This document shows, one piece after another, positions 1 through 10,896 of a stretch of DNA of 64,000 nucleotides (positions are counted from its first letter, which is position 1; each line of letters starts with the position of its first letter). The notes under the pieces were generated by a model. That model worked only from the letters and a program-made list of their open reading frames with translations, searched no databases and was not told the origin of the DNA. Origin of the DNA: Tipula vernalis. Its lineage: Eukaryota > Arthropoda > Insecta > Diptera > Tipulidae. Position numbers and translations under genes: made by a program. The stretch is from positions 63,228,789 through 63,292,788 of the forward strand of contig OY282558.1 in NCBI GenBank assembly GCA_958295665.1, written 5' to 3'.

Positions 1-581
1 GTTGTTACATGCGTACCTGAACGCTACTGAACCGCTAACTGAACCTCAATCAAACGCCCAACTCAACCCTAGACGTATATAGGCTCAAACTTTTTAGTTT
101 TCTGCCTTAGTCATAGAAACATTGGCGAAAATAAAAAATCCAAATCGGACGAGCCCTTCTTGCGATACCGTGGGTACAAAACGATATCCAAACGTCATAT
201 TCAGATAAACGGACGGATATTTTAGTTTTTGGCTTTTTCTGGTTCAGGGTCCTTAAAAACGTCGAGAAAAGTGGTGGGTGGACAAACAACATTTTTGTTC
301 ATTTTTGGCAGGATTTCAATCATTTCTGAGAACTTCGACACCAGCTACTCCTTAAGTACTCAACCAAGTTGGGAATGGTTAATACCTTTGTGAAGATTCA
401 AAGTAATCTCAAAACGAAATTCGACGGCCCAACAGAAGATACCAGTCTAACCTGAACAGATGCAGAAAATGGTTCCAGCTTTCTAAACCTAGTTTCCAAA
501 GAGATATCATTACAGCGGTGGACGAAAATAATCCAAATATTTGTTGGTCTAAATTCAGGTTAGGAATAAAAGTGAAAGATT

Positions 582-736
582 GCAGAAAAAGTGTAGGTAC
601 ACATAAAAAAGTGTAACTAACTAACAAAACTAGATATATGAGGCTATATTTTCATAAAGTAGGCAGGTAATTTTTACAATTTTTGTCGAATATAGCTAGT
701 TACTTACACTTTTTTAGATACACCTTCACTTTTTCA
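582..736. repeat. Short imperfect inverted repeat, possible MITE
   Basis: Arms at about 582-625 and 691-736 are imperfect reverse complements. Both contain AAAAAGTG followed by AAAAAAGTGTAA and then a CTAAC/CTAGC stretch, with about 65 bases between them. No coding sequence lies inside, and I could not identify a target duplication with certainty. It could be a small non-autonomous DNA transposon or the remains of one. The rest of 1-930 has no supportable gene. Confidence 0.45.
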
Positions 737-931
737 GTGCAAGTACATTTTTCGTTAATTTGTGTAATACAGTTTGTGTAAAATAAGTCACACGGATGGT
801 AGATAGTTATCCTAGAGGAAGGACAATGGCAAACGATTTATGGGAGTTTACGATCATTAGGAACCGCGAATAAACCTAATAGGTTTCCTTGATTAGTTTC
901 AAAGTATTAATTCCTTTGAATATTTATTTCA

Positions 932-937
932 TTTATT
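932..937 (-). terminator. Polyadenylation signal of the 998-1714 gene
   Basis: AATAAA on the minus strand, about 60 bases after the predicted stop codon of the spliced secreted-protein gene. A second AATAAA-like stretch follows at once. Position and distance fit a short 3' UTR. Confidence 0.6.
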
Positions 938-997
938 GACAAAAAGAAACAAAAAACAAAAATTGCGGATCCAGCACCATGCTGCTTGCACTATAAT

Positions 998-1714
998 CTA
1001 CATGGCATGGAATCTCTGAAAAAAAAAAAAAAATTGAGATATATTTATACCACAAACAAATTAAATTCCACATAAACTTACCAGTTCACCCTGTTGCATC
1101 GGATGATGGACCACATAACTTTTACGCTTCCCATCGTAATCAATCAATTTAAGAATTTTTCGATTGGCATTTTTGTAGGCTTGTTTTGTCCTATCATTCA
1201 TTACGATAAATTTGCCTGTTTTCTGTTTTACTATCTTTCTCACCCTTTTAATAACGGTCTGATTTACTGAATTGTTCCCTAAACCGGACCATGGCCTTTC
1301 CGTTGAGGACCATGGACTTTCCGTCGATTTTTCCGTGGAGACATTCCATGGATATCGGTATGTTGGAGTAAAAATATTCGGTTTCATAGCCGTATTGACC
1401 TCCCATTCGTTATTATTATCACTTACGATTGGTACAAATAGATTATGATTAGCGTGTGGAACCCTGGGAGTAAAACGGTCATAACCAAGTGATGGATAGG
1501 GTCGAGGGCGATAAGGTAGATTCAAATCAATCGATTTCGGCTTAAAAATGGTAGATGTTGGATGGTATGTTCTTATTGCTTTGCTACTTCCAAAACTGGA
1601 TCGAATACCACTTGGTGAGGATGACAATCGGACCCTTGCATCAACATATTTTCTATCATTTAGTAGAAACAATATCGCACAGAGAATAATAAATAAATTA
1701 TTAAGTTTAATCAT
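998..1714 (-). CDS. Small secreted protein, two exons (paralogue of 7042-7431)
   Basis: I do not recognise the family. The unspliced frame gives 217 residues, but a strong donor (CTG/GTAAGT) ends exon 1 at 1082 after 211 whole codons. A 66-base intron (1081-1016) ends in a long pyrimidine run plus CAG, and exon 2 (1015-998) adds five residues (RFHAM) and a stop, giving 216 residues. Residues 1-26 form a signal peptide ending in VDA. The mature part is rich in Ser, Pro, Tyr and Arg, has Asn-X-Ser/Thr sites in its middle, no cysteine cluster, and a basic C-terminal block (TGK..., then AYKNANRKILKLI). The first 30 residues and this block recur in the gene at 7042, so the two are paralogues. A TATA box lies 98 bases upstream and AATAAA follows the stop. 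An extracellular role is inferred; the function is unknown. Confidence 0.75.
1016..1081 (-). other. Predicted 66-base phase-0 intron
   Basis: The donor GTAAGT directly follows CTG at the exon end. The acceptor is a run of 14 T then CAG on the minus strand. Size and signals are typical of fly mini-introns. Splicing swaps the unspliced C-terminus (VSLCGI) for RFHAM, and the stop then falls near a polyadenylation signal. Confidence 0.65.
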
Positions 1715-1811
1715 GTTTACAACAAATTTGAAATAGAACTGTAAGCATCTAGAATAAGTTGTCTACAAAATTCACATTGTTGACCTTTAGATTAGAATAT
1801 TATTTGCGCAT

Positions 1812-1820
1812 TTTTATATA
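1812..1820 (-). promoter_or_regulatory. TATA box of the 998-1714 gene
   Basis: TATATAAAA on the minus strand, 98 bases before the ATG at 1714, which leaves room for a start site and a 5' UTR of about 70 bases. The remaining upstream sequence to about 2080 holds no gene I can support. Confidence 0.55.
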
Positions 1821-2179
1821 GAGAGAACGCAGGGACGGCGCATCGCGCAATTAAAATTTTGTACGATCTTATAAATTTGCATTCAACAGGAAGTTAACAT
1901 CAGTATTCTGAAACTCGATTTGATGAGCATAATGTTCGCAAAGTAAACCGATCATCAGTAATTCCACAAAAAAATTAACGACGCCGGAGATCTTGTCGAG
2001 ATTGGGACCAAAACTGGCAATGAAACTTTCACTAGCAATGCAGAAACTCATGGATGGATGAAATTTGCATGCTAGTGAGTGATGAACAAAAACAACACAT
2101 GAAGTATTTCACAGAACTATACTTCGAGAACATTGATAGACAGTATCAATGTAACAGTATCAGATAACGGACATTCGGT

Positions 2180-2890
2180 TATCACGAATTCAAATCGCAA
2201 TATTTGGCGGGGATTACCAGAATTGGACCGGATTCCGTGACAGATTCAGCAAGCTGTTCCATGAAAATACACAGATTAGCGACACCCATAAATCAACTAT
2301 TTAAAGGGTCAGTTGAAAGGTGCCGCGGCCAACAAAAGAGAATTACCAGGCCGCTTGGGAAATTTTGAATAGCAGATACAATAATATGAGAGTGCTGATT
2401 TCAACATATTTAAATACGTTGTTGAACTGAATTTTTGTATGGAATCCGGAATGCAGGGGTAAATATTGAATTTTGAAACTCCGTCACGATAACTCTATGC
2501 GATTTCCTTGATAAACGCAAGGGAATTTTTTAAATTCTTGAAAGGAAGATTTAAATCATTAGAGGCCAATGGCAACCAAAAGCCAATAATGACACCAACA
2601 ACCTCCACAACAATAAGAGAAGACAATGGTCAAACCATTAAACGGCCCTTTATATCAACAACAAGCATCTATGTCTACTGTAGAGAGGGAACATAAGATT
2701 AATGAATGCGGAGAATTCAGCAAATTAATCTCCAGCAAGAGATCGCAGCGATGCTACATATATAGCATAGGTTATGCAGAAATTGTTTAGCAGCGGAGCA
2801 GGAAACAAATGCATGTAAGCAAAGGAGCCAATGTACTATATGAAATGGAAGGCATAACACAGGACTGCACATCGGTTACAAGGTAGATAA
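2180..2890 (+). pseudogene. BEL/Pao gag relic
   Basis: Around 2205-2400 the translation reads as the BEL gag core (a W..FRD..SKLFHENTQIS stretch, then GAA.NK), which I match to the DUF1759-type gag region. At about 2730-2870 there is a cysteine/histidine cluster with an LCRNCLAAE-like stretch, where BEL elements carry their zinc knuckles. The frame changes several times. Confidence 0.55.
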
Positions 2891-2969
2891 GCAGCAGGTA
2901 TCTAACAGTTATGTGACAACGCAATCCGGTCCTTTGATAATAACCACCGCTATGGTCACATTAACAATA

Positions 2970-3640
2970 AGCGAGGAGAAACGCGCATGCTCGTCAGACC
3001 ATTAATAGATTCAGGCTCTCAAAGCGAAGCACATGCTGCAGCTAGCAGGTCTAAAGTTGTTAATGGTCACCACTAAAATAATTTTAAACCAATTAGATTT
3101 ATTAATAGAAAATGATCCCATCCCGCAAGAAAAAACATTTACATAGAAGGAAGAAGTCACAGAAAAATTATTTACAGAGAAAACAGCGCGACTAACAGAT
3201 GGAAAATACATGGTACACTTGCAAATCGAGAGGAAATTTCTAAGGGATAAGCCATTCGCCAAACTGTATCAAGAATTTATGAAAGATTATCTAAGGCAAG
3301 GCCTTATGTAGCTAATGAGAAATGAGCCAGCTGATAGTCCGATGATCAACCACGAAACTATCATTACGAAACTAAGAGTAGCATTCGATACATCCAGCAA
3401 AACCTCATCGGGATATGATGAATGGACCCAAAATTCAAAGTGACCTAAACTATTAACAGCAGATGCGGAAAAAATGTACCGGCAAGTCTGGTTGCACCAT
3501 AGTCACCAGAATCTGCAACGAATATTGTGGCGAAAAAATTCTTCACAACCAGTATAAGAATATAAAGTAAAAACGGTCAACTATGGAACAACAGAAGCGA
3601 CGTTTCTCGCTGTAAGCACGTTATATAGTAAGCACGATAA
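2970..3640 (+). pseudogene. BEL/Pao protease and reverse transcriptase relic
   Basis: At about 2985-3020 the translation contains RPLIDSGSQS, an aspartic-protease active site of BEL type (DSG). At 3370-3640 there are RT fragments: VAFDTSSKTSSG, then DAEKMYRQV and ILWR, then a YGT..A stretch. Reading frame is lost several times and part of the RT between protease and palm is missing. Confidence 0.65.
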
Positions 3641-3839
3641 TAAAAACACTTGGAATTCTCGTTTGAATTTGACATGACCAGACTGAATCGTTCCAGGGGA
3701 GAAACCAACGAAACGTCTATTATTGTCCGACTCTTCAAAATTATTTGATCCGGTTGGCTGGCCATCACCATTAACTATATAAGCATATTTGTTAATGCAA
3801 GAGACTTGGAGAGCTGATAAGCAGTGCGATGATAAGCTG

Positions 3840-4420
3840 CCAGAAGCTATAGAACAAAAATGGAAAACACACAGGGCCGAATTATACGGATTTGCTGATG
3901 CTTCACAAAAGGCCTAAGCAGCAGTCATTTATTTAAGATCCACGAACGCATTCGAGTAAATTACAACAAGCTTGTTGGTAGCAAAAACCAAGGTTGCCCA
4001 CCATGACTCCACCATCCACAAAGTTAGAAACTTTTGTATCCAATCGAGTATCTCATATTAGGGATAATTTACCACAGCTACAATGGAATTACGTACCAAC
4101 AGATAAAACCCCAGCTGATTTAGCAACAAGAGCTCATAAAATGTTCATAAACAACGGCAACAATCGAAAGAAGTGACAGCATCAGAACTGAAGCTCACAG
4201 AAGGGCAGATAATTTTGATTGAACATATCGGTACTTCCGTAAATAACTTCAGGCATTGAAAGTGACAATATTGGATAAGAAATCCAAGCTTTCGGCTTTA
4301 AATCCAGTCATCAGCAAGAATGGGATATTACGATTACATGGACGTTTGCAAAAATCATAACTACAAATGAGTCAGAAGCAATAGAAGAAGAATTGAAAAT
4401 GCACATAAGACAACATTTCA
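3840..4420 (+). pseudogene. BEL/Pao RNase H and integrase N-terminus relic
   Basis: About 3880-3930 encodes a GFADASQKA-like stretch, the start of the BEL RNase H domain. The open stretch 3994-4176 contains SNRVSHIRDN, NYVPTDKTPADLATRA and so ends the RNase H region. About 4255-4345 resembles the short N-terminal part of the integrase (LSALNPVISKNGILRLHGRL). Stops separate the pieces. Confidence 0.6.
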
Positions 4421-4639
4421 TGGGGGCATACAAATAACATTGGCAAACGTACGCAATAATACCAGCAGCAATTATTCGGATCAGGAATACTCAAGTTAGT
4501 CTCGGGGTGTATCTTAAGAAACGACCACGTAAGCATACTGGCATCTGATAGATTCAGATAGAAAACTTCGGAATTACACCATACTTAAAGAGGACGCACT
4601 TAAAAGATTTAGCAATTGAAATATCAAAAAGGAATTACG

Positions 4640-4900
4640 AAAAAAACGAGCTAATAACTGCTCTAGCCACACGAGCTTTAGAAGAACAAATCTCTAGTTT
4701 GATAGTGAAAGAAAGAAGCACAACCAATGAGCACTTTCATCGTGTTCATCATTACGCGACTACACATCTAATCCTATGGCTATTGATTAGCACACTGGCA
4801 ACAATCCGCCAGACCTACACTGGCTGCCATGCGAACAGTAAGCTCAGAGTAAAGTGAATAAAAGTAGATTCGAGCTGAAACGGAATCTAACACGAGTGAT
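4640..4900 (+). pseudogene. Possible env-like tail of BEL copy 1
   Basis: One frame carries a polar stretch then a hydrophobic helix (about 4750-4800, LILWLLISTLATI), placed where env-bearing LTR elements have their transmembrane segment. Weak call, since it rests on one hydrophobic segment and position only. Confidence 0.25.
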
Positions 4901-5154
4901 AGAACATATCTAACCAAAAAGAAAGAAAATATGGAGTTCACAAAACTGCAACCCATGAAAACCAGGACCGGTATCTTCAAGAAAATTTAATAAAAACAAA
5001 ATGATCTGATTCTAAAAAGGGCTGTGAAACATTGTCGTGCTGCGAAGATGATCCGAAGACAAATCAGTTACTATCTTACTATATAAGGTAATTCCTGAAC
5101 TTACCGTAAACAAACATATCTTAAATAAAAATCGCTTAAATTTAGCCGACATTT

Positions 5155-6147
5155 TGAAAAGGCCTTTTCAGTCCTTTAACTTTGAAAAGACTTTTCTTTG
5201 CTTTATGATCTCGAGGAAATTAAATGTTTTTAAAATTTCAACCGAGACGCATGTTTTGGAACAAAAACTTTTTCAGAATGAACAGTTCATTTTAACTTCT
5301 CATAAGTTTCCAGTGGAGGTCACAGTAGTTAGTAGATGTAAATCGGTTATTATTGGACACTCAAGCTGTGATTCCGTGTAGTATTAGAACACACATTTCG
5401 CGCATTGAACATGATAATTTGGACATAGGCGAAAAGGCTTTTTTCAAAATGCTAAAATTTAAGGACATTTTAACAAGGTCGAGAAAAAAATATTCACCAC
5501 ACTACTAAACGAAGAAAATGATTGAGTTTTGACCGTATTTTCGTAAACAACAGAGATGCTTCTGAGATTGAAGCTACTTAGAAATTGACATTCGACCTTG
5601 TTCAGCGGAAATCAATAAATTAATTTGTTTTGAGCATTTTTTGTATTGACGTAATTACAATCTCCTTAAACTTTAGCCTCCCTACTTTTAGCACAGACAT
5701 TTTGGAAAAAACCTTTTCGGGATAAGCGTTTCTTGCTACAGTAGCATGGCAGAATTTCAGTAGTGGTCTCTGGGAGGTATCGAAACTCTTAAGGTCGTTT
5801 CCATTAAATAGTCGAAAGTGCATCCAGAGTCAAGTGTATAGCAAACGACAATAAATAAATCCTACAAACCTTCGACAATTCCAACATCACAAAATTTTAA
5901 GACGTTTATTTACTACAAAGACTGATATTTACGCATATTATTATCTCTTCTGGTATGGGTCAAATATCAGTTTCATTATAAAATTATTTCACTCGAATTC
6001 ATGTTGCTACAAACCCAAAGTAAAACTTTAGTCTTATAGAATACAATGTTACTCGAATTTATAATGATTACAACTTTAAAAAAAGTATTTATTCTTATTT
6101 GTGTTATGCATCTGTTCGACAACAAATTTGTAGATGCGTTGATAGGT
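5155..6147. repeat. Direct tandem duplication, copy 1
   Basis: 993 bases closely matching 6148-7125 (copy 2), differing by point changes and small indels. Both begin TGAAAAG(G/A)CC and end GTTGATAGGT. The unit holds non-coding DNA, a TATA box and the signal-peptide exon of the secreted-protein gene that is complete in copy 2. Copy 1 has about 40 bases near 5825-5865 and 5905-5920 that copy 2 lacks. Copy 2 has an insert near 6430-6460. No coding frame covers the rest. Confidence 0.85.
5977..5983 (+). promoter_or_regulatory. TATA box in duplicated promoter, copy 1
   Basis: TATAAAA 81 bases before the ATG at 6064. It is preserved in both copies of the duplication (second at 6955-6961). Confidence 0.5.
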
Positions 6148-6150
6148 TGA
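6064..6150 (+). pseudogene. Signal-peptide-only copy of the 7042 gene
   Basis: The first 28 codons match the gene at 7042 almost exactly (LICVMHLFDNKFVDALIG). The frame then meets TGA, which is made by the duplication junction: the GGT at the end of copy 1 runs into the TGA that starts copy 2. Promoter and TATA box are kept, so a transcript could still form, but only a signal peptide would be made. It is best read as a truncated duplicate. Confidence 0.75.
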
Positions 6151-7125
6151 AAAGACCTTTCCGGATCTTTGACTTTGAAAAGGCCTTTTTTGTTTTATGA
6201 TCCGGAAAATGTTTCTCGACGAAATTAAATGTTTTTTTAATTTCAGCCGAGACACAGGTTTTGGAACAAAAAACCTTTTCAGAATGAATAGTTCGTTTTA
6301 ACTTCTCATAAGTTTTCAGTGAATGTCACAGTAGTTAGTAGATGCAAATCGGTTATTATGGGACACTCAAACTATGATTCCGTGTAGTATTAGAACTCAC
6401 ATTTCACGCATTGCGCATGATAGTTTGGACGTATGAAAAGTAAGCATGACATTTTTATCGCGAAAAGGCTTTTTTCAAAATGCTAAAATCTAAGGACATT
6501 TTAATAATGTCGAGAAAAAAATATTCAACACACTACTAAACGAAGAAAATGATTGAGTTTTGGCCGTATTTTCATAAATAACAGAGATACTTCTGAGATT
6601 GAAGCTACTTAGAAATTGATAGTTGACCCTGTCCAGTGGAAATCAATAAACTAATTTGTTTTGACTATTTTTTGTATGGACGTAATTAAAATCTCTTTAA
6701 ATTTTAGCCTTCCTAATTTTAGCACACACATTTTGGAAAAAGCCTTTTCGGGATAAGCGTTTCTTGCTACAGTAGCATGGCAGAATTTCAGTGGTGGTCT
6801 CAGGGTGGTATCGAAACTCTTAAGGTCGTTTCCATTAAATAATCGAAATCCTAGAAACCTTCTACAATTCCAACATCACGAAATTTTAAGACGCTTACAC
6901 TGATATTTACGCATATTGTTATCTCTTCTGGCATGGGTCAAATGTCAGTTTCATTATAAAATTATTTCACTCGAATTTATGTTGCTACAAACCCAAAATA
7001 AAACTTTAGTCTTATAGAATACAACGTTACTCGAATTTATAATGATTAAAAATTTTAAAAAAGTATTTATTCTAATCTGTGTTATGCATCTGTTCGACAA
7101 CAAATTTGTAGATGCGTTGATAGGT
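6148..7125. repeat. Direct tandem duplication, copy 2
   Basis: Second copy of the unit described at 5155-6147. It ends inside the coding sequence of the 7042 gene, just after the signal-peptide codons, and the gene continues past the end of the repeat. Copy 2 is therefore the ancestral location and copy 1 the new one. Confidence 0.85.
6955..6961 (+). promoter_or_regulatory. TATA box of the 7042-7431 gene
   Basis: TATAAAA, 87 bases before the ATG at 7042. This is nearly the same spacing as for the paralogue at 998-1714 (98 bases). Confidence 0.55.
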
Positions 7126-7431
7126 CGATGGATATCTGAAAGTAATAATCCATATGAATATAGTCCATACACGAGATACCCGATGCGCATAGGATTTGAT
7201 GAACCATCACAAGAAACTACTAAACGAACAACAATTTATCTTAGAACTTGGCCAACAAGTCCCACAGAACCGCCGTATACATATCCTGTGCCGAATCCAA
7301 AAACGATCGTTGAAATTGTGAAAACGACAGTAAAACAAATTACAGGCAAAGCAAGGGAAATCTTTTCAATGTCAGAAGGTGCCTACAAAAATTCAAAACG
7401 AAAAATCCTTAAGTTGATTTTCGCCTCATAA
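7042..7431 (+). CDS. Small secreted protein (paralogue of 998-1714)
   Basis: 129 residues with no family I can name. Residues 1-25 are a signal peptide ending in VDA, as in the 998-1714 gene. A Thr/Pro-rich middle follows (about residues 50-85), then a basic C-terminal block: VKQITGK, then AYKNSKRKILKLI. The paralogue has VKQKTGK and AYKNANRKILKLI at the matching places. Just after LKLI the two diverge: the downstream DNA still resembles the paralogue (CGTAAAAGTTAT) but is out of frame by an insertion of about 5 bases, so this protein ends early with FAS. No intron or close AATAAA was found. It is probably extracellular. Whether the shortened C-terminus is functional is unknown. Confidence 0.7.
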   Translation: MIKNFKKVFILICVMHLFDNKFVDALIGRWISESNNPYEYSPYTRYPMRIGFDEPSQETTKRTTIYLRTWPTSPTEPPYTYPVPNPKTIVEIVKTTVKQITGKAREIFSMSEGAYKNSKRKILKLIFAS

Positions 7432-8429
7432 TCGCGAAACGTAAAAGTTATTTATTTGTGCATTTGTTAATCTACAGAAATATTTCATATTGACACTCTC
7501 TTGTGTGAGAAAATTTTCAAAATTTGCTTAATTCTTTCACATCAAACAAGAAATCCGTCTTGCACCTAATATACACAAAAATCAACGAAATCAGAAGGTT
7601 CCAAATATACCATTGTTGAATTCAAAGATTCCAATTCTGGCATTGAGTTAAGTCAACAAGCCGACCAAACATCATCGGTAGATAAAAGGAGTTCAGTACG
7701 GTTTCAACTTGCTTATTGACATTTAGCGCTAGACCGGTGATACTTTGCCGAATTAATGATGGCTTCGTAAAGAACATCACAATGCGATGAGTCAGGTGAA
7801 AGTTAAATTTCGGATTTGAGATCAGAGCAATGCAGAAGGTCAAACAAATCGTGGGCGGCTCAGCCATTCTATGAATAAATAAAATACTGCACAACATTTT
7901 TGGCTTCTAATGAGGAAATTGGACCGGAACGACGAATATTGGATTTTCTTGTATTGTGAATGGAGCGCAAAACGTAACTCATATCATTACGTATAGTCAG
8001 AAATGAACCTCTTGTGTGGATGCATAGAAGCACGTCTTTCGCGTCTTCCAACTGCCTTGATTGAATAAAACCTATTGCAATCAACAACTGTGTAGAACTG
8101 TATAAAACTGATCACTGGCAGCAATTCCTCTTTCCAACCACAGATTTAATGTTTGAAATTCGGATGTGTTTAATCAATTCAAAACAAACATGAAATTTGT
8201 CCAAAAAAAAGTAATCGTCAACTGATGGAAAGTTTAAATTAGGCTCGATTTTTACATCCAGTTTTAATAAGAACTGATCAGTTAACAGTTCACGGTCGAG
8301 GTAGTTTTAGCTGAGCGATCAAATACGACTCTCAAATTGATCGATGTCGATTGAGGTTTAAAGACACATTATAGATTATTATTTGTCTATCTCCCCACTC
8401 AATAACAAGCAACATGCTTATAGAGTTGG
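7432..8429. other. Intergenic; two unassigned minus-strand open frames
   Basis: Minus-strand frames at 7869-8087 (72 codons) and 7622-7897 (91 codons) overlap and could be one broken coding region. I recognise no domain in either. 8091-8429 shows no coding signal. Listed to account for the stretch. Confidence 0.3.
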
Positions 8430-9216
8430 CAAGGCCTGTGAAACGGCTCTACATGAATTGGTTAATAGGATCGGAAGATGCTTCAATAATAAAGAGTTTT
8501 TTCTGTGCACTTAAGTTTCGTATTGTTGAGGCGGAGCTAGATGGCCTATCCTAAGCTTGTCAACGGCTATCCACAGTGTCCTGTTCTCTCTCCTCTACAA
8601 CGGCTTTTGATCATTTAAATTACAGCATTCTGGATTCATTGTCCAGAGCTATGCTGATGATCTGGCTGCTACAGATTCAGGTAAATTCCTGAATGTGTTA
8701 TCCGATTTAATGCAACAAGCCTCACTTATAGCAGAGGTATGGAGTATTGAGAAGAACTTACATGTCAACCCGACTAAGTCCAATCTAGTTGTCTTTCCTA
8801 GGTGTAGAGATATGGACGCTCTATCTGTTCCAGCTCTTTTTGGGAAAACGGTTTCTAGATCCGAGCATGTAAAGCATCTTGTTGTCATCTTGGAGAGTAA
8901 ACTTTTCTGAAATTATCACCTTAATTGCAAAATTCAGAAAGCTACCACCAAATTTTGGCAGTATAGTAGAACTTTTGGGAAATCCTGGGGCTTGGGTCCC
9001 AACGTGTTGATATTTATTTATAAATCGCTGGTTGTTTCAATCCTCTCATATGCTTCCATTAATTGGAGGCCTGTAATGAAATTAAAGACTTTGACACCAC
9101 TTCTTGCTATGTAGTCTATTCTTTCGTTTATTCTAACAATGCTTTCTGATGGCTCTTGCTCTGTAATAAGTGCTGGATTTGAAACTCACTGCCCTCAATT
9201 TGAATTCAGATCGTTT
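8430..9216 (+). mobile_element. Non-LTR retrotransposon relic (LINE A), RT palm onward
   Basis: Translation from about 8560 shows VLSPL, then a frame with QSYADDLAA (the RT active-site box) followed by the thumb-proximal stretch NLHVNPTKSNLVVFPR (8649-8910). About 8940-9080 continues with a KATTKFW...GKSWGLGP stretch and a YASINW box typical of LOA/Jockey/R1-like elements. Frameshifts and stops interrupt it. The 5' part is not recognisable. The 3' side is cut at about 9216, where LINE B begins with its poly(A). Confidence 0.7.
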
Positions 9217-10895
9217 TTTTTTGGGGTGGGGAGATAAAATTGCATTTACGCACAATGTGCCGGGCTCCCGTTCTCGGACTACTGACTAAAAACACCTCCC
9301 CTTTCTACCAGGATGACCTAGAAACGTTTATCACATTACTTCAGGTTACCGACATTAACAATTTTGCTCTAAACCGAGTACCACTCTTCCTGTATTGTCA
9401 ATTATCACAGTCGGAAAAGGTGTGCTCCACATCATCAATCACATCTGGACAGTATATACATTCTGGTGACGACACTTTCCCCATTATATGTAGGTACTGG
9501 CGGAAATATCAGGAATTGTCTCAATCCAGGGTCTCAGCTGTTCGATGAGTCTCGCTGTTCATCTTCCTTTGGTTCCGTAATCCCAGGCTGTGTGCCAGTT
9601 ATCCAAAGTGCGAGACCTTTCTTCCAGACTCGCTATTTTTTTGCCGACCTCCACCTTTCTAAAGAATATAGCTTTCCGTTCTTTAGCCAAGAGCTGGATG
9701 GAAATGCACCCCGCTACTACCAGTATGGCTAATTCGGAGACTGTGCAATATGACGCCGCAACTCGTCCAAAGAATCTGCCCATAGCTCTGCTTCTTAGAG
9801 AAGAACGAATGGTATCGTGGATATTTAAAAGGCGTCGTTTACTAGATCTTGGGCTACCTAGTATAGTTATCTCCGTTTTATTTATTACTAGTGCTAATCC
9901 TACCGCCGTTATTCAGCTGTCTACCGTTCGTATTACCTGGTTGAGTTTCAGTTGGGCCTGGCAACCTAACATGTCTCATCCTTAATTTCGGTTCACAGCA
10001 AGCTATCAAAGAAAGCTAATTCCAGAGGTTTGGTCCTAAAATCGATCCCTGGGCCGCTCCAGTGTGACCGCCATGCTCCGTTGTCCTTCCCTCCCTTTCA
10101 TAGATCAGACTATTATCTTTCAAGTAGTCTTCTAGATTTCGCAATAAATATGTTGGTATCTGGAATTGGTGCTCCAATGCGTCGAGCATATCACTCCACC
10201 TCACTGTATGTATTAAACGCGTTTTTGTCATCGAGCATCACTAGCAGTAGAATACGTCGCGAGAAATGGTTTTGGCCTTCGGCTCTCCTAACAGCCTTCG
10301 TTACATAAAAGATTGCAACTATCATTGATAGGCCTACTCTGAAGCGATACTGTTTAGGTGATCACCTGCAGCTTGAATCGCAGATGATAGTCTCGCTCTA
10401 ATTAACTTCTCCATAACCTTGCCCGCATCTTGTTGATACACCATTTTTAATACCTCATTGGGTATTCCATCTGGGCCAGAGGCCTTTTTATTCTTTAATG
10501 ATAGAAAAGCTCCATCAAATTTATTTTCGGAGAATAGCCGTGCTTCTCTGTCTGAGCAACGATTTAGTGGCTGGGAAAAGGATTCTCACGATCCTTTCTG
10601 TGATTCTCCTAGCTTTTGTGTGACTATCTTGTAGGCAAGTCCCCATGGGTCCCCGTCCATATCCTCAATCAAATGTTTCCAGCAACGCGCCTTGCTCTGA
10701 TTAATAGCCCTCCTGAGTTATTTATTTGCTTGCAAATGCACCGCAGATATACGGTTAGCCTCATCCGCGATTTCAGATGTCCACCAGTACGCAGCCGATT
10801 TGTCATGGCGAGGGTTTCCCTTAGCATGAATACTACTTAGTACCAGTGGCTCAGTCGCAGATCTTCCGTCCGTTTCCGTTCTTCTCGCTGAGAAG
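9217..10895 (-). mobile_element. Internally deleted R1-like non-LTR retrotransposon (LINE B)
   Basis: Reads from about 10895 down to a poly(A) tract at 9217-9225. In order on the minus strand: the linker before RT (YWWTSEIAD, DPWGLAYKIVT; about 10850-10610), the RT start (KASGPDGIPNEVLK; about 10500-10430), the RT region with GAAQGSILGPNLWN (10231-10016), then thumb sequence (about 9960-9800), a LLAKERKAI stretch (9783-9559), and the C-terminal Cys/His cluster (PECIYCP...EHTF; about 9510-9420). The segment carrying the catalytic YADD box is missing next to 10016, and a further deletion removes sequence near 9800. It is therefore inactive. It sits antisense inside LINE A. Confidence 0.75.
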
Positions 10896-10896
10896 A

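Larger units (their letters stand above)
2080..4980 (+). mobile_element. Decayed BEL/Pao LTR retrotransposon, copy 1
   Basis: Translated fragments in all three plus frames follow the gag-PR-RT-RNase H-integrase order of BEL/Pao elements, with many stops and frameshifts. No LTR pair could be delimited; the right side merges into unassigned AT-rich DNA before the tandem duplication at 5155. The element lies between the two divergent secreted-protein genes and probably landed in their shared intergenic space. No open frame longer than about 80 codons survives, so it cannot be autonomous. Confidence 0.7.

Noticed and set aside
7622..8087. Possible conserved host gene fragment on the minus strand (ISNPKFNFH stretch)
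   Set aside because: A faint resemblance to HEAT-type nucleolar proteins came to mind but rests on a few residues. The two frames overlap and no further domain is visible.
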